A DNA stretch of 64,000 nt, taken from Streptomyces sp. NBC_00250 (GTDB lineage Bacteria; Actinomycetota; Actinomycetes; Streptomycetales; Streptomycetaceae). The notes beneath the pieces are model-generated. The model searched no databases. It saw only the letters and a list, made by a program, of their open reading frames with translations, and had not been told where the DNA came from. Below are positions 16,258 to 24,600 of this stretch, piece after piece. Within the stretch, counting starts at the first letter, position 1. Each line of letters begins with the position of its first letter. A program made the position numbers and the translations under genes. Location of the stretch: the NCBI RefSeq assembly GCF_036192275.1, contig NZ_CP108088.1:1488001-1552000 (forward strand), in the 5' to 3' direction.

Positions 16258-18104
16258 CGGGGCTCGCCTCCTCGCCGTACGTCACCATGGGACCCGGCAC
16301 CACGATCGCCACCGGAAGGGCCGTGCGTGGCGAACGCGTCGGCGGTCGCCACTCGGTGGAATTGCCAGAAGGCGGCGAACTTCCCTCCCTGCGCCAGGAG
16401 TTCGTCGGGTGCACCACGTTCGACGATCATCCCGTTCTCCAGCAGCACGACGGTGTCGGCGTCCGTGATCGTCTCCAGGCGATGGGCGATGACGAGCAGG
16501 GTCCGCTCGCCCTCAAGCGTCGCCAGGGCCCGGCGCACCGCCTGTTCGGTCTCCGGATCGGCGAAGGCGGTCGCCTCGTCGAGCACCAGAACGGGCGCGT
16601 CCCCGAGCAGCGCGCGGGCGAGCGAGATCCGCTGTGCCTCCCCGCCCGACAGTCCGGCGTCCTCGCCGATCACCGAGTCGTATCCGCGGGGCAGTTCGAG
16701 AACGCGCTCGTGGATGCCGGCGAGACGGGCCGCGCGCACCACGTCGTCGAGGTCGGCGTGCGGAACGGCCAGGGCGATGTTGTCCGCGACCGACGCGCGC
16801 AGCAGCCGGACGTCCTGGAAGACGAAGGACACCGTCCGGTAGAGGTCCTGGCCGCTCAGCTCGCGCAGGTCGACGCCGCCGAGAAGGACCGAGCCGTGGG
16901 TCGGGTCGAAGAACCGCGGCAACAGCTGGACCAGGGTGGACTTTCCGCTCCCCGACGGTCCGACGATCGCGGTGACCGTTCCCGGTTCGAGCACCAGGTC
17001 GATCCCGCGCAGCACCTCGTGCCCGGCTTCGTATCCGAAGCGGACGTCCCGCAGTTCCACCCGGTGTCCTCGCGGCGCCACCGGGTGCGCGGGTTCCGGC
17101 AGTGCCGGCACCGCGAGTACGTCCCTGATCCGGCCGACCGCACGCCGCGCGGCCTGCATCTCGTCGAAGCCGTGTCCGAGGGCGGCCACGGGAGCCGTCA
17201 GGCCGAGGCCGAGCAGCAGGAAGGGCAGCAGATCGGCGGGGGCCAGGCCGCCGTCGGTGATCAGCGTCGTACCGCCGATCAGCACGACGAGGAGGACGAA
17301 CGGCGGAGACAGCGCGAGCTGCATCCCCGCGGCGATCCCGGAGATGCCGTGCACCCACCGGTGGAAGGTGGCGACGAACTCGTCCGCTGCCGCGCGGAAG
17401 GCGCCGTGGGCGCGCCCGGATCCGCCGAACGTCTTGACCACCGCGATGCCCTGGACGAACTCGACGACGGAATTCGTGATCCGTCCCATGCCCGCGTCGA
17501 ACTCCTCCTGTTCGCGCAGCCGGGCCGGGGTCATCATCAGGGGGACCAGGGCCACCGCGAGGATCACCGGGATCAGGGTGATCAGGGTGAGCCGCCAGTC
17601 GACGGTGAGCAGGTAGACGAGCGATACGAGCGGCACCACGAACGCGGACACCAGCTCACCGGGGGTGTGCGCGATGAACGGGTGGACGGCGCTCACGTCC
17701 TCCCCCACCACCTTGGCCAGTTCACCGGTCCGGCGCCGGGAGAACCAGCCGATCGGTACGCTCCCCAGCTGCGCGGCCAGCCGGCGACGGAACGCCAGTT
17801 GTACCCGACCGTCGAGAAGGTGCCCGATCCCGGAGGACGCCGCCGTGCACAGCAGTTGGACGAACATGCCGGCCGCACCGGCGATCACGACGAACCGGAC
17901 GTGATCGTGATCGGCCGGGCCGGGCGCGAGGAGCGTGCGCCCGAGTTCGACGACCGCGAGCAGCGGCGCCAGACCCGCGACGGCTCCGACGACCTGCAGA
18001 GCGACGACGGCGGCGAAGCTCCGGGCATGGGGGCGCAGGAGCCCCGCAAGGGTGGGTCCCGCCGCCGCGGGCTCTTCGTGCGGCAGTGCTGACTGCTCGT
18101 TCAT
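16254..18104 (-). CDS. ABC transporter half-molecule, fused permease-ATPase (first subunit)
   Basis: 616 residues. Transmembrane domain at about 20-310, ATPase at about 350-580 with Walker A GPSGSGKST, signature LSGGEAQRISLARALL and Walker B VLVLDEATAFADPETEQAV. The AFADPE wording after Walker B, in place of SALDPE, is one I associate with the siderophore-importing YbtPQ/IrtAB-type transporters. No siderophore-interacting (SIP) reductase domain is fused at the N-terminus as in IrtA. It starts six bases after the esterase stop and overlaps the second subunit, giving a three-gene operon. Confidence 0.92.
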   Translation of the reverse strand: MNEQSALPHEEPAAAGPTLAGLLRPHARSFAAVVALQVVGAVAGLAPLLAVVELGRTLLAPGPADHDHVRFVVIAGAAGMFVQLLCTAASSGIGHLLDGRVQLAFRRRLAAQLGSVPIGWFSRRRTGELAKVVGEDVSAVHPFIAHTPGELVSAFVVPLVSLVYLLTVDWRLTLITLIPVILAVALVPLMMTPARLREQEEFDAGMGRITNSVVEFVQGIAVVKTFGGSGRAHGAFRAAADEFVATFHRWVHGISGIAAGMQLALSPPFVLLVVLIGGTTLITDGGLAPADLLPFLLLGLGLTAPVAALGHGFDEMQAARRAVGRIRDVLAVPALPEPAHPVAPRGHRVELRDVRFGYEAGHEVLRGIDLVLEPGTVTAIVGPSGSGKSTLVQLLPRFFDPTHGSVLLGGVDLRELSGQDLYRTVSFVFQDVRLLRASVADNIALAVPHADLDDVVRAARLAGIHERVLELPRGYDSVIGEDAGLSGGEAQRISLARALLGDAPVLVLDEATAFADPETEQAVRRALATLEGERTLLVIAHRLETITDADTVVLLENGMIVERGAPDELLAQGGKFAAFWQFHRVATADAFATHGPSGGDRGAGSHGDVRRGGEPR

Positions 18105-18110
18105 CGCGCG

Positions 18111-19013
18111 CTACCCGGCCACCGCGCGGTGCAGGACCGCGCCGACCTCGGCCAGCTGTCGCTGGGAGACGTCGGCGGACAGGATCGCCTGGGAGCCGTG
18201 GAAGGTGCCGGGCCACTGGTGCAGTTCGACCGAGACTCCCGCTTGGAGCAGGCGGAGGGCATAGGTGATGCCGACGTCGCGGTACGGGCAGAACTCCGCG
18301 CCGGCGATGAAGGCGGGCGGCAGACCGGACAGGTCTTCGGCCCGCGCCGGGGCGGCGTACGGGGTGGCGGGGGCGCCGCCCAGCCAGTGCCGCCAGGACG
18401 CGGCGGCGTGCACGTGACCGCCCGCGAGCGTCTCGGCGAGGTGGCCTCTGGTCCAGTTCTCCGGCCGGTCGTCGAGCCCCGGCTGGTTGAGCAGCTGGAA
18501 ACAGATCCGTGGCCCTTGCTCGTCCCGGGCCCGCAGGGCGACCGCCGCGGCGATGCCGCCGCCCGCGCTGTGGCCGCCGACCGCTATCCGTTCCGGGTCG
18601 AGGCCGAGTTCGGCCGCGTGGCCGGCCGCCCAGGTCAGCACGGCGTAGGCGTCGTCGACGGCGGCCGGGAACCGGTGCTCGGGGGCCAGCCGGTAGCCCA
18701 CCGAGATCACCACGACGTCGGAGAGGGCCGCGAGCCGGGAGGCCCACGGGTGGTCGGTGTCCACATCGCCCATGACCCAGGAGCCGCCGTGCAGCCACAC
18801 GATGGCGCCCTCCGCCTTGTGCGGCCGGTAGATCCGCACGGGGACGTCCGGCGCGCCGGGCACGGGCACGGCGTGGTCCTCGATCTCCATGCCCGTGGTG
18901 TCGAAGGCCGGGGCAGCCGCGGCCCGTGCGGCGTAGTTCCTGCGGTCGGCGAGCGGGTCGCTGAGATCGATAGGGGGGATCAGGGGGACGAATGCTTCCA
19001 GTTCGGGATCCAT
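18111..19013 (-). CDS. alpha/beta hydrolase, hormone-sensitive-lipase type esterase
   Basis: 300 residues from the ATG at 19013, chosen because GAGG is nine bases upstream; two earlier starts add at most 18 residues. Signature oxyanion motif HGGSWVMGD (about 80-88), nucleophile elbow GGHSAGGGIAAAVAL (Ser about 149), and late Asp/His expected near PYRDVGITYAL and WPGTFHGSQ. No signal peptide, so it acts in the cytoplasm on carboxylic esters. It is the first gene of an operon with two ABC half-transporters, six bases away. If those import a ferric siderophore, this could be the esterase that opens it, but its family is usually a general esterase family. Confidence 0.88.
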   Translation of the reverse strand: MDPELEAFVPLIPPIDLSDPLADRRNYAARAAAAPAFDTTGMEIEDHAVPVPGAPDVPVRIYRPHKAEGAIVWLHGGSWVMGDVDTDHPWASRLAALSDVVVISVGYRLAPEHRFPAAVDDAYAVLTWAAGHAAELGLDPERIAVGGHSAGGGIAAAVALRARDEQGPRICFQLLNQPGLDDRPENWTRGHLAETLAGGHVHAAASWRHWLGGAPATPYAAPARAEDLSGLPPAFIAGAEFCPYRDVGITYALRLLQAGVSVELHQWPGTFHGSQAILSADVSQRQLAEVGAVLHRAVAG

Positions 19014-19130
19014 GCCGGCCATCCTCGCTCGGGCCGCCCCCTGGTTCACCCGCCAACTGTCGGGCATCCGGCCCCCATTGCGCGCCGACCGGCGCCACCC
19101 CTGCCGTGCGGAGGGCCGTATCCTCCAGCC

Positions 19131-20168
19131 ATGGAGGCACTGTCCGAACGGCTGTCAGACCTGGACTCGCACGTCCACGGCGCGATTCGCGTCATCGCTT
19201 TCTACGACACGCTGATGCGCCGCAGGGTCGATGTCCCCGCGCTCGCCCGGTCCTCCGCGGGCCTGGCCGCGTGCGTGGTCGGAATCGGGATCCACGGCAC
19301 GGGACGGGTCGTCCGCATCGCGCCGGACGGGAGGGAGGCACCCTGCCCTCCGCAGCCCACCTCCAGCACGGCGCCGATCACCCTCGACGAGGAGGAGATC
19401 GGCACGGTGTGGCTGGAGCGTCCCGGAGCGCCGAGTCCCCTCGACGAGGTCCTCCTGGACCGGCTCGCCCTCGCCACCGCGACGGTCGTCGAACGGTACG
19501 GCCCGGCCCGCACCACCATGGCCGACCCCGCCCTCGTCGAACTGGTCGTCAGCCCGGACACCGACGAAGCGGCCCGGGCCCGTGCCCTGCGCCTCCTTGG
19601 TTTCCCCGCCGGTCAGCCGCTGCGCGCCGTCGCTGTACGCACCCGCCTTCCGCTCGACAAGGTCGGCGTCCTGCTCTGTCCCACCGGCCCGGTGAAGGCG
19701 GCACCGCTCTCCGACAGCGGCGTCATCCTGGCCGCCACCGTCGTCGCCCCCGAGCGGTTTCCGGCCGGCGTCCGTGCGGGCATCGGCGCCGTGGAGGGAC
19801 CCGCCCGCTCCTGGGAGCAGGCCCGCACCGCCCTCCGCTTCACGAGTGCCCGCCGACCCGCCCTCCACTACGCCGAGTTGGGGGCGCTGGCCCTCCTCGC
19901 GCAGGTGCCGCAGGAGGCCGTACGCGACAACGCCGACGTCGCCGCCATCGCCGACATCTCCGGCAACCCGGAGGATCTGGAGACGCTGGACGCCTACTGC
20001 GCCACCGGCTCCCTGCGCCGGGCCGCCCACCTGCTCCATCTGCACCACAGCAGCGTCGCCGGACGGCTCGAACGCCTCGGCAAGGCCCTCGGGATCGAAC
20101 TGACCAGTCCCACCGGGCTGTTACGGGCGCAGTTCGCCCTCGCCGCGTGGCGTCTGCTCGACGGTTGA
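19131..20168 (+). CDS. PucR/CdaR-like transcriptional regulator
   Basis: 345 residues from the ATG at 19131, with no good ribosome site upstream. No DNA-binding domain is at the N-terminus. The middle (about 130-240) has the layout of the CdaR GGDEF-like domain (GIGAVEGPARSWEQARTALR), and the C-terminus holds a helix-turn-helix of the PucR kind (LDAYCATGSLRRAAHLLHLH then SSVAGRLERLGKALG). It diverges from the esterase/ABC operon across about 120 bases, so it is the natural candidate to control that operon. It ends ten bases from the convergent FAD gene. Confidence 0.85.
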   Translation: MEALSERLSDLDSHVHGAIRVIAFYDTLMRRRVDVPALARSSAGLAACVVGIGIHGTGRVVRIAPDGREAPCPPQPTSSTAPITLDEEEIGTVWLERPGAPSPLDEVLLDRLALATATVVERYGPARTTMADPALVELVVSPDTDEAARARALRLLGFPAGQPLRAVAVRTRLPLDKVGVLLCPTGPVKAAPLSDSGVILAATVVAPERFPAGVRAGIGAVEGPARSWEQARTALRFTSARRPALHYAELGALALLAQVPQEAVRDNADVAAIADISGNPEDLETLDAYCATGSLRRAAHLLHLHHSSVAGRLERLGKALGIELTSPTGLLRAQFALAAWRLLDG

Positions 20169-20178
20169 GGGGGAGACG

Positions 20179-21531
20179 TCAGGCGGGAACGCGAGCCGGC
20201 CCCCGCCGGGAGAGACGCAGCACGCGCAGGACGCACGGAGGCGTGAGGAGCCATTCCGGGCGCCGGACCATGCCCGCGATCTCGCTGAACCGCACGCACA
20301 CGGCCTCGTCGTGCTGCGCCGCGAGGGTGACCCGGTTCATGTACCGGTTGATCAGATCGGTGCCCGGAGGCTTCTTGCCCCGGGTGCCGGGGTACGCGAA
20401 GTCGCTGCCGACCGTGACGGACCAGGCGACGGCCACCGACCCGGCGGCGGCCCGGAAGTAGCGGCGCGCGAAGGTCCGGTCGACCGAGCGGGACTGCTGC
20501 AGGGCCTGGCCCAGCGCTTCCGCCTGCAGGGCTGCGGTGCTCATGCCCTGTCCGTGGACGGGATCGAGGCTGCACACGGCGTCGCCGATCAGGACCCATC
20601 CGGTGGGGTGGCGTCGCATGTGCTCGACATGACGGCGCTGGTTCGCGACGAACCGGTGGCCGACCGCCGTGCCGAGGGGCTCCGACGCGGCCATCACGTC
20701 GGCGATCACCGGCGAGTCCAGGGAACGGGCGAAGGCGAGCCGTCCCGCCTCGTCCATCGGCGGCAGCTCGCCGTTGACGCCGACCAGGGCCACGATCCAC
20801 CGGTCGCCCTCCCACGGCAGGGCCATCGCCAGGCGCCTGGTGCCGGGGGCCCCGATCACCGCGGCCGCCTTCCAGTCCCGCGCGGGCCGCCGGCCGCGGC
20901 GGTAGATCCGGCTGACGTAGTGGGTGTCGACGGTGACCACGGAGGTGGGCGGCTCCCCGTAGCCCAGCTCCTTCAGCCAGCCGAGGCTCCTGGCCTGCCG
21001 CCCGGTGGCGTCGACGAGCAGCTCGCAGTCGAGGGCGCTGCCGTCGGACAGCCGGACGCCGGTGATCCGGGTCCCGTGGTCGCCGGTGAGCACCCCTTCG
21101 GCCGGGGCGCCGCCACGGAGCGTGACGCCGGGGAGGTTCGCGACGCGTCGGCGGACGGTCGTCTCCAGGAAGGGCCGTGACATCACGGGCCCGACCATGT
21201 GGGTGGCAGGCCGGATCAGGGGTCCCCCGCCCTGGTGCCAGTAGAAGTCGCGGCAGATGTCGAAGGGCGTCGCCCCGCCGGCGTACAGCTCCTCGATCAC
21301 GCCGGGGAACCAGCCTTCGAGGAGTCGGGTGCCCGCGTGCAGCAGCAGGTGCGGCTGTCTGCCCTGGGGAACGTGCGGGCGTCGGCCGGCGTCCGTGGTC
21401 AGCTGGTCGCGGTCGATCACCGTCACGCTGCCGAAGTGCTCGGAGAGCACGCGAGCCGCGCACAGCCCCGCCATGCTCGCGCCCACGACGACCGCGCGGC
21501 CCCCCGGTCCGCCTGAGCTTCTCGTGTTCAC
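20179..21531 (-). CDS. FAD-dependent monooxygenase/halogenase-like oxidoreductase
   Basis: 450 residues from the GTG at 21531 (GGGAGG five bases upstream); an ATG at 21564 is less well placed. N-terminal FAD site VVVGASMAGLCAARVL, a second FAD motif in WVLIGDAVCSLDPVHGQGMS (about 300-320, the GD...P motif of the p-hydroxybenzoate hydroxylase class), and the middle DG/DCELLVDATGRQARSL element. The tryptophan-halogenase KxxxxxxWxWxIP motif is not present, so hydroxylation or oxidation is more likely than halogenation. It lies 101 bases behind the ATPase gene on the same strand but is unlikely to be functionally tied to it. Substrate unknown. Confidence 0.85.
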   Translation of the reverse strand: MNTRSSGGPGGRAVVVGASMAGLCAARVLSEHFGSVTVIDRDQLTTDAGRRPHVPQGRQPHLLLHAGTRLLEGWFPGVIEELYAGGATPFDICRDFYWHQGGGPLIRPATHMVGPVMSRPFLETTVRRRVANLPGVTLRGGAPAEGVLTGDHGTRITGVRLSDGSALDCELLVDATGRQARSLGWLKELGYGEPPTSVVTVDTHYVSRIYRRGRRPARDWKAAAVIGAPGTRRLAMALPWEGDRWIVALVGVNGELPPMDEAGRLAFARSLDSPVIADVMAASEPLGTAVGHRFVANQRRHVEHMRRHPTGWVLIGDAVCSLDPVHGQGMSTAALQAEALGQALQQSRSVDRTFARRYFRAAAGSVAVAWSVTVGSDFAYPGTRGKKPPGTDLINRYMNRVTLAAQHDEAVCVRFSEIAGMVRRPEWLLTPPCVLRVLRLSRRGPARVPA

Positions 21532-21632
21532 GGGGGCCTCCCACGCGGCGTTCCGCCCCCTCATTCTCCTCCGGGTGGTCCGGGCCCGCGTCCCGTGGTC
21601 CCCTGCGGTCTCCTCGCGGATGGTGCGCGGGA

Positions 21633-24600
21633 TCAGGCCCGGCCGGGCCCGCGGACGCCTTCCGGACGGGCTTGGGCGGGTGCCGGGGGTCGGTCCGCGC
21701 GGCGCGGGTCGGCGGCCCGGGTGATCGCCGCCTCGACGGCCGTGATCCGGTCGGCGAGCAGGTCGAGCGCCGCGACCGCCCGCGTCAGCGGGTCGTCGGC
21801 GACTCCGCCGAGCCTCTGGGTGCGGGTGTGGGCGGCTATGACCTCCGACCAGCGGTCCGCCTGCGCGTCGGTCAGGGTGCCCCGGAGTCCGGCGAGTTTG
21901 AGGAGGTTGGTCTCGGCTTCGCCGGTGAGGGTCTGGGCTTCGGCGGTGTAGTGGTCGTCGATGACGGCGGCGAGTTCGGCCTCGTTCATGGCGGGTGCGA
22001 TGCGGGCCGTGATCTTGTTCATGTTCCGGTACGAGCCCTGGAGCCGGAAGGGCGGCTCGGTGCGGGTCGAGTCGGATCGGGCGGCGGACGCGAGGTAGGC
22101 GGCGTTGACCGCCAGGACGGTCTCGCGGGCGGTCAGCAGATGGCGCAGGACGGCGAGGACGCGGTCGAGTTCGGCCGGGGCGTAGGGGTGGGCGAGGCGG
22201 TCCCGGCGTGCGGTGGGGTCGTCCGCCGCGAGGCGGGTGAGCAGCTCCAGGTCGGCGGGGTCGCGGCCGGCGAGCGGTGCCAGGACGGGGTGGGAGGTGA
22301 GGGCGTTCTCGACGAAGCTGAGGGCGAAGGCCTCCTCCTTGCCGGTCAGGACGTCGCCGAGGTTCCAGACGTCGGCGCGGTTGGCGAGCATGTCGGGGAC
22401 CCGGAAGCGCTGCCCGGACTCGGTGTAGGGGTTTCCGGCCATGCAGACGGCGAAGCGCTTGCCCCTCAGGTCGTGGCCGCCGAGCGTGCGGGTGGCGTCG
22501 CAGAGGGGGATGAACTTCTGGAGCAGCTCGGCCGAGCAGTGCTGGATGTCGTCCACGTACAGCAGGACGTTGTTGGCCGCGGCCAGGGCGAACGCGATCT
22601 TCTCCAGTTCCCGGCGCGCGGCCGCGTCGGGCGCCTCGTCCGGGTCGAGCGAGGTCGTGGCCCGGCCGAGGGCCGGCCCGTCGATCGTGACGAGGAGGAG
22701 GCCCAGGCGGTCGGCGACGTACTCGATCAGGGTCGTCTTGCCGTAGCCGGGCGGGGAGAGGAGCAGCAGCAGGCCGTGGGAGTCGGTGCGCTTGGCATCG
22801 CCCGCGGCCCCGAGCTGCTTGGCGAGGTTGTCGCCGATCAGGGGGAGGTAGACCTCGTCGACGAGCCGGTTGCGGACGAAGGTGGACATGACGCGCGGCC
22901 GGTACTCGTCGAGCCGCAGCCGGGCGCGTTCGGCGGCGACGAGTTCGGCCCGGGTCCGCTGGTAGGCGCGGAAGGCGGGCACGTCCTCGGCGGCGAACTC
23001 CGCCGTCCTGGCGAGGAATTCGTCCAGGCGCAGTCGCAGCGCACCTCCTCGGACCCGGGGGTGGGTGCCGAGGAGCCCGCCGACCGTCGCCGTGGTGGGG
23101 GCGTCCACCTCGTAGCGGTCGAGGCCCGGGGTGAGTTCGACGGTGACGGCCTCCGCGAGCACGCCGTCGTCGACCGGCTCGCCGGAGGCCGAGGCATAGG
23201 CGCCGAGCCAGCCTTCGACGAGCTGTCGCCGGGCGGCGGGGTCGGTGAACGCGGCGAGGTCGTCGTCGTAGGCGGAGCTTCCGACGGCCCTGCGGAACTT
23301 GTCCAGGAAGGTGCGTGCCGTCTCGGAGACGGCGAAGCCCCGTCCTCCGGCGGCGAGTTCCTCCACGAGGTAAGCGGCGGCCGTCGCGTCCCCGATCGCG
23401 GCGGCCAGCTCCCGCCGGAGGCCGTCGAGGGGCGAGGTGGTCCCGAAGAGGTCCCGGGCCCTGGTCAGGGAGACCGCCCGGCGGGTCCACTGCTCCCGGG
23501 CCCCGGACGTGGGGAGGCCCGCCCAGAAGATCTGCGCCGCCGCGCGTGCCGCCGCCGGATGGCGGAGCGGGCCCGCGTGCTCCCGCAGCCCGAGCACGGC
23601 GTCCAGGACGAGGGCCGCGTCGTGGTCGTGGACGCCCCGCTCGTAGCCTTCGTCGTACGCGGCCGATGCCGCCTCTCGTACGAGTTCGGGCAGGTCCGCG
23701 CCCGCCAGGGCGTCGGCGCCGTGTTCGGCGAGGAGACGTGCGGCCAGGTACTCGGAGCGGTAGACCCCGGGCGACTCGGAGGGCAGGGCGCGTTCCCAGT
23801 ACGGCCGGGTGGCGGCGAAGTCCGGGTCGGGGACGGGGGCGCGGTAGTCCGTGCCGGTGATCGCGAACGCGAGGGCGTCGCCGTACGGGACGAGCGTCAG
23901 CTCGGTGGCCTGCCGGTTGACGGCGAAGTGGTGCCGGCCGAGCCGCAGGGTGTCGCCTCCGCGGGAGAACAGGTCGGCGCGGTCCCGCAGGGCGCGCCCG
24001 GCCTCCTGCCGGGCGGCGGCGAGACGGCCCTCCAGCTCCTCCGCCCTGACCTGGTCGCCGAGTTCCCGGAGTTCGTCGGCGGTCCGGCGGAGCCTGACGA
24101 CCATGGCGTCGGAGGCGAAGTAGGTGTGTACGTCGTCGAGGCCGTCCAGGGCGGAGGCGCGTCGGGCGATCGCGTCCAGGACCCGGCCCGCCGTGCCGGC
24201 CAGACGTTCGGCGCGCCGGGCGCGGGCGTCCCTGAGCGACTGCTCGCGCGCGGCGAAGGCGTCCTGAATGTCGGTGCGCCGCTCGGCGAGGTCGGCGAGG
24301 AATCCGTCGTGCTCGGGGAACCGGGACTCCAGGTTCTCCACCTGGAGCAGCAGGCGGCCGAGGTGCTCCTCGCAGAGTTCGGGGGTGTCGGACGCCGCAA
24401 GGGCGGCGGTGACGGCCTGTCCGAGCAGGGCGGACTCGGCGGCGAACTCGGCCCGGCCCTCGCCGTCGAGGAGTTCGGCGCGGCGGGCCGTGAGCACGGC
24501 CCTCGCCCGGTTGACCGCGCCCAGCACTCCGGCGATCCGCTCCTGGATCGAGGTGCGGACGGTCGCGTCTCCGATGTCGAGACCGGCCACGATCTCGCCG

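Noticed and set aside
20179..21531. Tryptophan halogenase
   Set aside because: FAD motifs are present, but the WxWxIP signature of flavin-dependent halogenases is not seen.
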